Assembly: GCA_900543515.1 (NCBI GenBank)
Contig: UQRW01000005.1
Span: forward strand, 1-64,000
Direction of reading: 5' to 3'
DNA: 64,000 nucleotides
From: an uncultured Collinsella sp.
GTDB taxonomy: Bacteria > Actinomycetota > Coriobacteriia > Coriobacteriales > Coriobacteriaceae
A program made the position numbers and the translations under genes. This document shows, piece after piece, positions 27,001 to 35,377 of this stretch (position 1 is its first letter; every line of letters begins with the position of its first letter). A model generated the notes under the pieces. The model did no database searches and was not told the origin of the DNA. It saw only the letters and a list, made by a program, of their open reading frames with translations.

Positions 27001-27782
27001 CCGGCAACAACTGCGAGTACGACAGCGCCCGCGCCTTCCGTGCCGCCGGCGCCGAGGCCGACACCTTCGTGATCAACAACCTCACGCCCGAGGCCGTCGC
27101 CGAGAGCACCCACGAGCTTGCCCGCCGCATCTGTGCAAGCCAGATTGTCATGATCCCCGGCGGCTTCTCGGGCGGCGACGAGCCCGACGGCTCCGCCAAG
27201 TTCATCACGGCGTTCTTCCGCGCTCCCGAGGTCACCGAGGCAGTCCGCGACCTGCTCAAGGCCCGCGATGGCCTGATGCTGGGCATTTGCAACGGCTTCC
27301 AGGCCCTGGTCAAGCTCGGCCTGGTGCCCTATGGCGACATCGTCGACGCCACGCCGGATGCACCCACGCTGACCTTTAACACCATCGGTCGCCACCAGAG
27401 CCGTCTGGTGCGCACCCGCATCTCGTCCAACCTGTCCCCGTGGCTGTCGCAGTGCAGCCTGGACGACCCCTACACCGTCGCCATCAGCCACGGCGAGGGC
27501 CGCTTTGTCGCCAACGACGAGGTGCTCGCCCAGCTGATCGCCAACGGCCAGGTCGCCACGCAGTACGTGGGCGAGGACGGCAAGCCCAGCATGGATCTTT
27601 CCGTCAACCCCAACGGCTCCGCACTCGCCATCGAGGGTATCACGAGCCCCGACGGCCGCGTCCTGGGCAAGATGGGCCATGCCGAGCGTCGCGGCGACAA
27701 CCTGTACCGCAACGTGCCCGAGCATGTCCCCGGCGACAAGTTCATGCCGATCTTTGAGAGTGGCGTAGCCTACTTCGCCTAA
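24036..27782 (+). CDS. purL: phosphoribosylformylglycinamidine synthase, single-chain
   Basis: A 1248-residue FGAM synthase in which the PurL synthetase and PurQ glutaminase are fused. The enzyme makes FGAM from FGAR, ATP and glutamine in purine synthesis. Visible parts are the linker domain with DTYWSDHCRHTTF and the ATP-grasp-unrelated PurM-like folds with NETHNHPTEIEPFGGAATC and GGKDSMSGSF. The C-terminal class I glutaminase has the nucleophile in MLGICNGFQ and the histidine in SHGEGRF. This is the single-chain form of about 1250 residues found in clostridia and many coriobacteria. The ATG at 24036 follows AGGAAGGCAGG. Upstream in-frame codons lie in a leader without a ribosome-binding site. 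Confidence 0.95.
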   Translation: MVSRIYVEKKPGFDVEAQQLKGELTEILGIKGIEALRIINRYDVEGIDEELFRSCVPTVFSEPQVDVTYDELPASDGAVFAVEFLPGQFDQRADSASECVQLISQGERPAVRSAKVYMISGALDEAAIDAIKHYVVNPVEARIASLDLPETLYMETPEPQPVEVLDGFRELDEAGLAAFISERGLAMDEADIAFCQQYFRDEDRDPTITEIRVIDTYWSDHCRHTTFGTVLDDVTIDDAVVQQAFDRYMEMRHELGRDAKPVCLMDMGTIGAKYLKKTGVMTDVDESEEINACTVKVKVDVDGEDQDWLFLFKNETHNHPTEIEPFGGAATCVGGAIRDPLSGRSYVYQAMRVTGAGDPTVPVSETLEGKLPQRKLVTTAAAGYSSYGNQIGLATGQVNELYHPGYVAKRMEVGAVVGATPANHVRRECPAPTDKIILLGGRTGRDGIGGATGSSKTQNTESIETSGAEVQKGNAPVERKLQRLFRRGDACRLIKRCNDFGAGGVSVAVGELADGLYVDLDTVTKKYDGLDGTELAISESQERMACAVADGDVEEFMGYAAEENLEATVIAEVTAEPRMRMAWNGVAIVDLSREFLNSNGAPKHQVAHVCARSVWQPSWAGTTLAERMTSLVTDLNVASNKGLSERFDSTIGAATVLMPFGGKTQLTPSSAMVAKFPVDGETTTASAMAWGFNPYLMEADQFAGAYLSVVESIAKLVAAGFEHKRAYLSFQEYFERLRTEAERWGKPTAAVLGALMAQVDLGAGAIGGKDSMSGSFEDEAGELNVPPTLISFAVAVGRAARAVSPEFKGLTHRVVRIAPATYGEDYRPDAQQLLAAFDAVEALTANGDALAVSTPGYGCGAESLFKMCVGNQIGIELAEDVDVESLFTPLYGSFIVELAEDAELPEVADGVVVEPLGTTVEGYVIDTGSEVIELAELQEAWESGIEGVFAYRSTGETPEVETIDFRAKDIHVYGGAKIARPRVIIPVFPGNNCEYDSARAFRAAGAEADTFVINNLTPEAVAESTHELARRICASQIVMIPGGFSGGDEPDGSAKFITAFFRAPEVTEAVRDLLKARDGLMLGICNGFQALVKLGLVPYGDIVDATPDAPTLTFNTIGRHQSRLVRTRISSNLSPWLSQCSLDDPYTVAISHGEGRFVANDEVLAQLIANGQVATQYVGEDGKPSMDLSVNPNGSALAIEGITSPDGRVLGKMGHAERRGDNLYRNVPEHVPGDKFMPIFESGVAYFA

Positions 27783-27819
27783 AGCTTTCCCATCGGGTAC
27801 AATCCCCTCGGGTAACAAC

Positions 27820-27857
27820 ACCCGCCACCGGCACCCCCGGTGGCGGGTTCTTTTTTT
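27820..27857 (+). terminator. intrinsic terminator of purL
   Basis: ACCCGCCACCGG and CCGGTGGCGGGT form a 12-bp stem with a 5-6 base loop followed by TCTTTTTTT, 38 bases after the purL stop codon. Confidence 0.95.
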
Positions 27858-27882
27858 GCTTCGCGCATACAGGAAGGACATC

Positions 27883-28818
27883 ATGCAAAGCCGCAAGCCG
27901 TATCTCGCCACCCTGCCCGGACTCATCCTGGGTTGTCTTGTTTGCTGTGCACTCTGGGGGTCGGCCTTCCCCTGCATCAAGATCGGCTACGGCCTCTTTG
28001 GCATTCCGGCGCACGATAGCGCCTCGCAGCTGCTCTTCGCGGGTCTGCGCTTCACCCTTGCCGGCATGCTGGTTATCGCCGGTATGAGTGCGGCCCAGCG
28101 CCGCCCGCTCGTTCCGCAGGTGCGCGATATCAAGCCCATCTTTGTCTTGTCGCTCTTCCAGACTATCGGGCAGTACTTCTTTTTCTACCTGGGACTCTCG
28201 CGCGCCAGTGCCATGTCGAGCTCCATCATCGAGGCCAGCGCCAACTTCCTAGCCATCCTCTTTGCCGCCCTGGCGTTTCGCACCGAGAAGCTCGATGTGG
28301 CCAAGGTGCTCGGCTGCGTACTGGGCTTTGCCGGTGTCGCGCTCGTCAACCTTTCGGGCACGGACGGCACCTTTGGCTTTACGCTCGACGGCGAGGGCTT
28401 TATCCTGGCCTCCACCGTCGCGGGTGCCCTTTCGACCTGCCTGATCGGCATCTTCTCGCGCGAGCATGACGGCGTCTTACTTGCCGGGTGGCAGTTCTTG
28501 GTCGGCGGCCTGGTCCTCACCGCCATCGGCTTTTTGATGGGTGGCGTGCTCTCCCCCACGGCGATTGCCCCCGCCATCGCGCTCATCATCTACATGGCGC
28601 TTATCTCCGCGGTCGCCTACTCGCTGTGGTCGCGCCTGCTTGCCGTCAACCCCGTCAGCCGCGTCTCGGTCTTTGGGTTTATGAACCCCGTCTTTGGCGT
28701 GCTGCTGAGCGCGCTGCTGCTCGGCGAGGGCGCTGGCACGAGCCCCGTTACCGTCATCGTTGCCCTGCTGTTGGTCTGCGGCGGCATCATCATCGTCAAC
28801 AAACCCAAAAAAGCCTAG
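27883..28818 (+). CDS. EamA/DMT-family permease
   Basis: A 311-residue membrane protein with ten predicted helices arranged as two EamA repeats. It has the repeat signature ALWGSAFPCIKIG near the N-terminus and an internal RVSVFGFMNPVFGVLLS block before the last helices. Members export or import amino acids, purines or other metabolites, and the substrate is unknown. AGGAAGGA precedes the ATG at 27883, 25 bases after the purL terminator. A short CGCACG/CGTGCG hairpin at 28893-28908 followed by CCTTTTCC may end transcription. Confidence 0.85.
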   Translation: MQSRKPYLATLPGLILGCLVCCALWGSAFPCIKIGYGLFGIPAHDSASQLLFAGLRFTLAGMLVIAGMSAAQRRPLVPQVRDIKPIFVLSLFQTIGQYFFFYLGLSRASAMSSSIIEASANFLAILFAALAFRTEKLDVAKVLGCVLGFAGVALVNLSGTDGTFGFTLDGEGFILASTVAGALSTCLIGIFSREHDGVLLAGWQFLVGGLVLTAIGFLMGGVLSPTAIAPAIALIIYMALISAVAYSLWSRLLAVNPVSRVSVFGFMNPVFGVLLSALLLGEGAGTSPVTVIVALLLVCGGIIIVNKPKKA

Positions 28819-28917
28819 CGAGCTCACCTTTTTAGGGAGGGCGTTTGCACACTTTAGCTTAATGGAATACATCGATGAGCTGAGGGCCGCCACGCACGCA
28901 AGCGTGCGACCCTTTTC

Positions 28918-30060
28918 CTAGCGTATCTGGATGCCGGCTTTCTTTTTCTCGGCCTTGACGCGGTAGAGCTCCGCATCGGCAGCGCGAAGTAAGTCTTGCC
29001 AGGTATCAACACTATCGCCGACCCGCGCGCAACCGATGGACATCCGCAATGCATACGGCACCTCGGCATGCGCGAGCTCGTCGTTGATTGTCGCGCACAG
29101 ATGCATGATATCCTGTTCCGCCGCTGCCTTTTGGAGCACCACGAACTCATCGCCACCATAACGCGCGATAAAGCCACCAGACGCCGAGCAGACCTCTTTG
29201 AGCGCAGCGGATATAACCTGAAGAGCATGATCGCCCTCCACATGTCCATAGCGATCGTTAATCTGCTTAAAGCCGTCGGCGTCCATCATGAGCAGATACA
29301 CATCTTCGGCCTGATCCACATTTGAAAAGAGCGACAGCATATAGGTCTCAAAACGGTTGCGGTTGTTGAGTCCAGTCAACGGGTCGGTCGAGATGAGCTG
29401 CTCCTGGCAGATGATGTAGAGCAGCAACATGCTAATCATTATGCCGACACAAAGGCCAGGCACCGAGTATACGATCTGAAAGGTACCGCCCACCAGAGCG
29501 GGAACCGCAAAAAAGGCGAGGGTGCGATAAATGGCCTTCTTTTGCAGGCTTTCGACTTTTCGAGCCTGAATAAAGGCATGCAAGGACGTATATATGACGT
29601 AGCAGTAGCTAACGATAGGCTGAATCATATAAAGCGCTCCGCGACGATATACGCCCCGCGCATCGATATAGAACATAGCGTGCGTCCAGTAGCTGGTAAA
29701 TGCCAGAACGACCACCAATGCGGTTGGCAACGTTAAAAGTACCACCCTATAGGGCGTGGTCAGGAGCCGTGAGCCCTGCATCGTCTCGGAATAGAAAAAC
29801 CAAATGAGGCACGCGATGGCGAACAGCGAAAACGAAACCGCGTTGGAAATCCAGTTGGCCGTGATGCCTACAGGAGTGCTCACGCCGTCCGAGAGCGTCC
29901 AGATCATATCGAAGAAAATGTAGGCAGCAGACGTGTAGCCCAGCATGCTAAACAAAAGCTGCTGGGTGCTCGAGAACAGGGAGCGACGGCTTCGTACGGC
30001 AAGTCCGATAAGAATAATCATGCACAGCAGGAATATCTCGATCTTGAGTGCCTTTACCAC
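28918..30060 (-). CDS. membrane-bound diguanylate cyclase (GGDEF)
   Basis: A 380-residue protein. The first 210 residues hold about seven hydrophobic segments, and the C-terminal 160 residues form a GGDEF domain with the intact motif YGGDEF, DADGFKQINDRYGH and DPLTGLNNRNRFE. It should make cyclic di-GMP in response to a membrane signal. I see no inhibitory RxxD site four residues before the motif. I place the start at the GTG at 30060, which has GGGAGG 7 bases upstream. No EAL or HD-GYP gene lies nearby. Confidence 0.88.
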   Translation of the reverse strand: MVKALKIEIFLLCMIILIGLAVRSRRSLFSSTQQLLFSMLGYTSAAYIFFDMIWTLSDGVSTPVGITANWISNAVSFSLFAIACLIWFFYSETMQGSRLLTTPYRVVLLTLPTALVVVLAFTSYWTHAMFYIDARGVYRRGALYMIQPIVSYCYVIYTSLHAFIQARKVESLQKKAIYRTLAFFAVPALVGGTFQIVYSVPGLCVGIMISMLLLYIICQEQLISTDPLTGLNNRNRFETYMLSLFSNVDQAEDVYLLMMDADGFKQINDRYGHVEGDHALQVISAALKEVCSASGGFIARYGGDEFVVLQKAAAEQDIMHLCATINDELAHAEVPYALRMSIGCARVGDSVDTWQDLLRAADAELYRVKAEKKKAGIQIR

Positions 30061-30115
30061 TAGACGCCCTCCCTTCAATATCCAAGTGGCCAGAATCGCC
30101 CAATTCGAATCTGGG

Positions 30116-30143
30116 CAACAAACACCCCCTACTCCGCAGGGGT
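30116..30143 (-). terminator. candidate terminator downstream of the ketodeoxygluconate permease
   Basis: On the minus strand ACCCCT/AGGGGGT forms a stem followed by GTTTGTTG. A second, longer hairpin (GAGCGaCCGAACG, 30160-30172, paired with 30191-30203) precedes it. Together they probably end kdgT transcription before the GGDEF gene. Confidence 0.5.
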
Positions 30144-30248
30144 AAGGGGAATAATAGCAGAGCGACCGAACGTCACTGCAAGACAGCTCTCGTTCGGGCG
30201 CTCAAACGGCGCGAGTTGCACGCCGGAATCATTGATGGGTATCGATTG

Positions 30249-31271
30249 CTACTCGCCATCGATGTCGGTCGCGACGGCCTCTTCGATGGCCTCGACACCG
30301 GCAGGCGACAGGTCTTCCTTGCTCTGGCAGAACTTCTTATCGACCCAGCCGGTCAGAATCGGGGCCATGATTGCCGTGATGATGACGGCAGTGGCGATCT
30401 GCGCATACGCGGTGGGCGCAAGCTCGGCATAGCGCGGAGCGACCTCGGCGAGGGCGACCGGCGTGGTCATGGCCGTGCCGGCAATGGTGGAACATGCCAC
30501 AGCCGCCTTACCATTGCCGCCACACAGGCGCTCGAAGGCAAAGGTAATGGGACCGACGATAAAGAGCGTGATGAGGCCCAGCAGGATGCCCGAAATGCCA
30601 CCGGCGATGAAGCTCGAAAGGCTCATGGACGCACCGAGCTGAAAACCAATTACAGCGATCGCGGGATTGGCGCCGGGAACCAGCAGGTTCTTGATAAACG
30701 GGAACAAGTTGCCCAGGACCATGCCGATAACAAGCGGCAGGATGGATCCGATGATGGTGCCGACGGGGATGTTGGCGAGACCCGAAACACCAAGGATGAT
30801 CATCGTGACGGCGGGGCCGGCCGTAAAGAACAGGATACCGACAGCGCCCTGCTCGGACTCATCGCCGAACTCGCCCATGATGCCCGTATAGAGCGCCATG
30901 TTGCAAAACGTAATGCCGCCGATGATGGAAACCGAGCTCAGGCCTAAAAAGTTATCGTTAAAGAAGTACGCGACGCCCAGACCCAGCGCGGCTGCCACTA
31001 CAAGCTTAGGAATCAGCACGACGATGCCGGTCTTGATGGCGCCCGGCGTGGACTTAAAGCTGATGCCGGCGCCCACGAACAGCAAGATCGCGGCAACGAT
31101 GGTGTTGGAGCCGCCGCGGCAGGCAGCCGTAAAGAAGCCGCCGACCTCAAAGACCTGCGGGCAGAAGGTATTGAGCAAAAGGCCGACGATCATCGGATAG
31201 ATCATGATGTCGCCCGGGATGCGCGGTACCTTGAATTTCTTTTGCTCGCTGGCGGTCGCTTCCTGTGCCAT
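30249..31271 (-). CDS. kdgT: 2-keto-3-deoxygluconate permease (KDGT family)
   Basis: A 340-residue membrane protein with about ten helices and the family pattern KVPRIPGDIMIYPMIVGLLLNT at the N-terminus, cut here by a short soluble lead. GGSNTIVAAILLFVGAGI and AVACSTIAGTAMTTPVAL follow. The family imports 2-keto-3-deoxygluconate, a product of pectin breakdown, with protons. No pectin or KDG kinase genes are near, so the true substrate stays open. The ATG at 31271 follows GGGGG. Confidence 0.82.
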   Translation of the reverse strand: MAQEATASEQKKFKVPRIPGDIMIYPMIVGLLLNTFCPQVFEVGGFFTAACRGGSNTIVAAILLFVGAGISFKSTPGAIKTGIVVLIPKLVVAAALGLGVAYFFNDNFLGLSSVSIIGGITFCNMALYTGIMGEFGDESEQGAVGILFFTAGPAVTMIILGVSGLANIPVGTIIGSILPLVIGMVLGNLFPFIKNLLVPGANPAIAVIGFQLGASMSLSSFIAGGISGILLGLITLFIVGPITFAFERLCGGNGKAAVACSTIAGTAMTTPVALAEVAPRYAELAPTAYAQIATAVIITAIMAPILTGWVDKKFCQSKEDLSPAGVEAIEEAVATDIDGE

Positions 31272-31412
31272 GAAACCCCCATTTCCGCTGACGCAGAACA
31301 AAAGCCCACGTCACGCTTTGCTACAGTAAAGTTTGACCATGGTACCAGAAGAAGCAGACCGCCTCGGTGAGAAATTCGATTCGTTAGGCCGGGACGATAA
31401 CGCGTCCTGCTC

Positions 31413-31736
31413 CTATACGAGGCTCAAAACGATATAGAACACGATGCCCGAAACGCAGCACCACAACATCGACTTTGTCTTGATTGCCACCGCCACGACG
31501 CCGGTGGCCGCAATCCAGGGAACCAAGGCAGGCCAGAGTCCCGCGTCGAACGCGCCGGGGTTCACCAAGTCGTTGGCGACCAGCGCGGCAAAGGCAGCGG
31601 GCGGGATATAGCCCAGGGCCTCGGTAATGCGGGGCGACAGGGTCCGCCCGCGCAAGGCGAACGCCGGCGCGATGCGAAAGAACGCGATAGCAGCCCACGA
31701 CGACAGCCACAGAACCAAGAACTCGTTAGCGGGCAT
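31413..31736 (-). CDS. azlD: AzlD branched-chain amino acid exporter small subunit
   Basis: A 107-residue hydrophobic protein beginning MPANEFLVLWLSSW with four membrane segments, including the AzlD pattern LGYIPPAAFAALVAND. The ATG at 31736 overlaps the end of azlC by 11 bases, which is the usual arrangement. AzlC and AzlD together export branched-chain amino acids. Its placement in the same genome segment as a Liv importer gives opposing fluxes. Confidence 0.88.
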   Translation of the reverse strand: MPANEFLVLWLSSWAAIAFFRIAPAFALRGRTLSPRITEALGYIPPAAFAALVANDLVNPGAFDAGLWPALVPWIAATGVVAVAIKTKSMLWCCVSGIVFYIVLSLV

Positions 31737-32418
31737 CGCGGGCACCTCTTCCGTCAAATACAGCATCGCACGCCAGCGCAATGGCAATGCCGACCACGAC
31801 GCTTGCCGGCACGGCAATATTCGCGAGGCCCAAGAACTTGCATACGGCGACGGACACCGCGCCCGAAACCGCCGCGACAACGTTACCGCGCGACAGCCGC
31901 TGCGAAAAGAGCAGGCAGATAAAGAGCGAGGTGCAGACAAAGGCTGCAATGGCGGTGGGAACATCGACAACGGCGCCGACGATGGCGCCCATCGTACACG
32001 AAACGCCCCATGTTGCGATGAGGATTACGTTGAGCACAAAGGACTCGCGCGGGCCCCAATCCTCCCCTTCAACCAACTTGGCAAGCGAGATGCCATATGC
32101 CTCCTCGGTAAGTGTCGCGGCAACAGCCAGCGTCTGACGCTTCGAGGCACCCCTCAGATGCGGTGCGATCGATGCCGAGTAAAGCGCAAAGCGCGAGGAG
32201 ATTGCGGCGACGCTCGCGACGATCGATGCTGCAGGCACACCCGCCAGCCACAGGTTGCAGATCATAAACTGGCCGCTGCCCGTCACAAACGTACTGCTTA
32301 GAGCAAAGACCATCCAGGGCTCCATTCCCGTCTGCCCCATGATCATTCCGCACGGCGCGCCTATTGCAACATAGGTAAGCATCACTGGCCAGACGGTTCT
32401 AACGATTTTGAGCACCAT
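31726..32418 (-). CDS. azlC: AzlC branched-chain amino acid exporter large subunit
   Basis: A 230-residue membrane protein with the AzlC pattern: AIGAPCGMIMGQTG, the segment TFVTGSGQFMICNLWLAGV, and TEEAYGISLAKL. It is the large subunit of the AzlCD exporter. I prefer the ATG at 32418; a reading to 32487 would add 23 charged residues before the first helix. It is divergent from the HD hydrolase gene, with a 126-base shared promoter region. Confidence 0.88.
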   Translation of the reverse strand: MVLKIVRTVWPVMLTYVAIGAPCGMIMGQTGMEPWMVFALSSTFVTGSGQFMICNLWLAGVPAASIVASVAAISSRFALYSASIAPHLRGASKRQTLAVAATLTEEAYGISLAKLVEGEDWGPRESFVLNVILIATWGVSCTMGAIVGAVVDVPTAIAAFVCTSLFICLLFSQRLSRGNVVAAVSGAVSVAVCKFLGLANIAVPASVVVGIAIALACDAVFDGRGARDAR

Positions 32419-32544
32419 ACGTTTCTCATCCTGACAAGGTCTCCGAGCCGCATGTAGCGACACGGCAGAATCATCATCCGGCAGCAACCGAGTTCACCTA
32501 CAATTGCCACCGGATCGAAAGACACAACTTTTTAGGAAGTCATT

Positions 32545-33357
32545 ATGACAGCTATCGATCGAGACCGGGCGCGCGCGGCCTTCAAAAGCTACACCGATGC
32601 CTACGACGCCACCAACCCACGCATCGCGCTCAAAATCGAGCATACGTACCACGTGGCCGAGGCATGCGATGCCGTAGCGCGCGAGCAGGGCTGGTCGTCA
32701 GAAGATATTGACCTGGCATGGCTTTGCGGCCTGCTACACGATATGGGCCGCTTTGAGCAGCTGCGACGCTGGGACACCTTTAAGGACGCCGAGAGCATGA
32801 GCCATGCGGCGCTGGGCATCGAGGTCCTCTTTGGCGAGAATCCCGCCGATGCACCCGCCGTAACGAGCATCCGCGACTTTATCGATGACCCGGCAGAAGA
32901 TGAGCTCATCCGAGCGAGCATTGCCTATCACAGCGATTTCCGTCTACCCGCGCAGCTCGACGAGCGCACGCGGAGCTTCTGCGATATCGTGCGCGATGGC
33001 GACAAGATCGACATTATGCGCACCATCGCCGACAGCACTGTCGACACTATCCTCAAGGTGGACGAGAAGACGTTTCTCGGCAGCCGTTTCTCGTCGCCGA
33101 CACTTGCCGCCTTTGACGAGCACCGCTGCGTCGCACGCGATGAGCGCAACGAGCCCGCAGACTACCTGGTGGGACTCATCTGCTTTATGTTTGAGCTCGT
33201 CTATCCAGCAAGCCGCGCGCTGGCGCGCGAACAGGGCGATATCCACCGCCTGCTCGACGCGCCCTTTGGCATTACGCGGCCCTTTACCGACCCCGCCACG
33301 CAGGCGACTTGGAGCCGCCTAAAGGACGAGATGCGCGACTGGCTGGCGCGCGCCTAG
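32545..33357 (+). CDS. HD-domain phosphohydrolase
   Basis: A 270-residue cytoplasmic protein with the HD metal-site pattern: KIEHTYHVAEACD, LLHDMGRFEQ (the His-Asp pair), a later HSDF and the DGDKIDIM aspartate. These residues are complete, so phosphohydrolase activity is likely, but the nucleotide substrate is unknown. AGGAAG precedes the ATG. Its stop codon overlaps that of the convergent etfA-like gene by 4 bases. Confidence 0.8.
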   Translation: MTAIDRDRARAAFKSYTDAYDATNPRIALKIEHTYHVAEACDAVAREQGWSSEDIDLAWLCGLLHDMGRFEQLRRWDTFKDAESMSHAALGIEVLFGENPADAPAVTSIRDFIDDPAEDELIRASIAYHSDFRLPAQLDERTRSFCDIVRDGDKIDIMRTIADSTVDTILKVDEKTFLGSRFSSPTLAAFDEHRCVARDERNEPADYLVGLICFMFELVYPASRALAREQGDIHRLLDAPFGITRPFTDPATQATWSRLKDEMRDWLARA

Positions 33358-34559
33358 CGCTCAAGCTGGGCCAGCAGCTCCTCGACGACCTCGACGGCGT
33401 CCCCAACAACCTTGTACTGGGCAGCACCAAAGATGGGGGCATCCGGGTCCTCGTTGATGGCGATGATGCACTCCGCCCCACCGATGCCGGCAAGATGTTG
33501 GATGGCGCCCGAAACACCGATACTCACGAGAAGCCTGGGCGAAACCGATACGCCCGTCTGGCCAATCTGGTGGCGATACTCCAGCCAACCCGCCTCCACG
33601 ACGGGACGCGTGCAACCAAGCTCGGCACCCAGAGCCTCGGCGAGCCTTCGCATCAACGGCAGGTTTTTCTTGGAACCAATGCCGCGACCCACCACGACCA
33701 GGCGCTCGGCATTGGCGATCGAGGGCTGCTGTCCCCACTCCTCGGCGGGAATCGAGATCTCGACACGAGCCTTAGCATCATCCGCAGGCGATATCTGGGT
33801 GATCGTGCCAGAGCGGCCGTAGTCGAAGTCGGGAGCCTTAAAGATACCGGGGCGCACCGTTGCCATCTGCGGACGGTGGTTGGGGCAAATGATGGTGGCC
33901 ATCAGGTTGCCGCCAAACGCCGGACGCGTCTGTTGCAGCAGTCCCGTCTCTGTATCCATCGAAAGTACGGTGCAGTCAGCCGTAAGGCCCGTCTGCAAAC
34001 GCACGGCAACGCCGGGTGCCAGTTCGCGACCAAAAGCGGTCGCACCGTATAGGATGGCCTCGGGTTTGCGTTCGGCTACCAAATCGCAGATCAAGCGGGC
34101 GTAGACCTCCGCATCGTTTTGGCGCAGGCGCTCGTCGCGACAGGCCAGGACTTCGTCGGCGCCCGCGCAAACCAGATGCTCCAGGTCCCCGAGCGAGCCC
34201 TCGGGGCTCATGCCGACCAGTGCCACCAGACGGCAGCCGCGAGCATCGGCAAGCTCGCGCCCCTTGCCCATAAGCTCATAGGCAACGGGAGTCACCGTAT
34301 CGTGCTCGTCGGTCTGCACGAAGACCCAAATGTCTCGATATGCATCAAGGTCCACCGCACCAGCGGCCTCGTCACACTCGATCGAGATAGCGTTGACAGG
34401 GCAGGCGTCGACGCACCCACCGCATAGGATACAGCCGTCGGTTACGCGGGCGCATCGGTTGGGACGCTCGCCCTCCACCACAATGCCGCCCGAGGCGCAG
34501 GCGCGAACGCAGCGACCGCAGCCGATACAGGCTTCGCTATCGATAATCAGTCCGCTCAT
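33354..34559 (-). CDS. etfA: electron transfer flavoprotein alpha subunit with N-terminal ferredoxin domain
   Basis: A 401-residue EtfA. Residues 1-60 form a ferredoxin-like domain with two four-cysteine sets, C11/C14/C17/C21 and C43/C46/C49/C53, enough for two [4Fe-4S] clusters. The rest is a regular EtfA: the alpha/beta domain and the FAD domain with LVVVGRGIGSKKN, QIGQTG and SGAIQHLAG. This fused form is known from electron-bifurcating Etf complexes such as the lactate dehydrogenase of Acetobacterium woodii (LctC) and CarE. It begins right after etfB ends and is the last gene of the unit. Confidence 0.92.
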   Translation of the reverse strand: MSGLIIDSEACIGCGRCVRACASGGIVVEGERPNRCARVTDGCILCGGCVDACPVNAISIECDEAAGAVDLDAYRDIWVFVQTDEHDTVTPVAYELMGKGRELADARGCRLVALVGMSPEGSLGDLEHLVCAGADEVLACRDERLRQNDAEVYARLICDLVAERKPEAILYGATAFGRELAPGVAVRLQTGLTADCTVLSMDTETGLLQQTRPAFGGNLMATIICPNHRPQMATVRPGIFKAPDFDYGRSGTITQISPADDAKARVEISIPAEEWGQQPSIANAERLVVVGRGIGSKKNLPLMRRLAEALGAELGCTRPVVEAGWLEYRHQIGQTGVSVSPRLLVSIGVSGAIQHLAGIGGAECIIAINEDPDAPIFGAAQYKVVGDAVEVVEELLAQLER

Positions 34560-35375
34560 CTATGCCATCCCCTCGATGATCTTGGCAAGTTTTGCCGCCT
34601 GCTCGGACGCCGTTCCGTCAACGGCCTCGCACGTTTGGTCACGGTCAGGCACAAACGAGCGCACGACCTGTGTCGGCGACCCGGCAAGACCGCAACGCGC
34701 GGGGTCGGCGTTCACGTCGGCGGCACTGACCACGCGCACGTCCGCCTCCTCCGCCGCGCGGATACCGGCAATACTCGGCATACGCAACTGGCCAATCTCC
34801 TTGGCAGTCGTCATCGCGCACGGCATCTCAAGGTACACCGTCTCCTCGCCGGCATCGCAGCCGTGAACGAGCGCCAGCGAGCCACAGGTCGTAAAGCCCG
34901 CGCTCTGCACGCAGCTCACGTCGGTCACGCAGGGAATATCAAAGGCACCGGCAAGCTCGGGACCAATCTGGGCCGTATCGCCATCCACCGCCATCTTGCC
35001 GCAGATGAGCAGGTCGAAGTCCTCGTCGAGCGCCTCGATGCCGCACTTGAGGGCATAGGTGGTTGCCAGGGTATCGGCACCTGCAAAGGCGCGATCGGTC
35101 AGCAGCAGCGCGTCGTCGGCGCCTCGAGCGATGCAGTCGCGCAGCAGCGACTCGGTCGCGGGGATGCCCATCGACACCACCGTCACGCGCACATCCATGC
35201 CAAAGCCGATAAAGTCGTCCTTCAGCGCCAGCGCGCATTCCAAAGCGCTCGCGTCAAAGGGATTAATGACCGCCTGTTTGCCATCGCGCACGATGGTATT
35301 GGTCTTGGGGTCCATCTTGACCTCGGTGCTTCCCGGCACGGCCTTGACGCACACCACCATATGGAAATCGCTCAT
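34560..35375 (-). CDS. etfB: electron transfer flavoprotein beta subunit
   Basis: A 271-residue EtfB. It has CVKAVPGS at the N-terminus, NPFDASALECAL, the FAD/AMP loop region with ARGADDALLLTD, and CGKMAVDGDTAQIGPELA. It pairs with EtfA, and in bifurcating types it carries the FAD that splits electrons. The ATG at 35375 overlaps the stop codon region of the dehydrogenase gene, and etfA follows immediately. Confidence 0.93.
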   Translation of the reverse strand: MSDFHMVVCVKAVPGSTEVKMDPKTNTIVRDGKQAVINPFDASALECALALKDDFIGFGMDVRVTVVSMGIPATESLLRDCIARGADDALLLTDRAFAGADTLATTYALKCGIEALDEDFDLLICGKMAVDGDTAQIGPELAGAFDIPCVTDVSCVQSAGFTTCGSLALVHGCDAGEETVYLEMPCAMTTAKEIGQLRMPSIAGIRAAEEADVRVVSAADVNADPARCGLAGSPTQVVRSFVPDRDQTCEAVDGTASEQAAKLAKIIEGMA

Positions 35376-35377
35376 CT

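Noticed and set aside
25806..27980. A 724-codon open reading frame antisense to purL
   Set aside because: It only mirrors the codon bias of purL; no ribosome-binding site or domain is seen.
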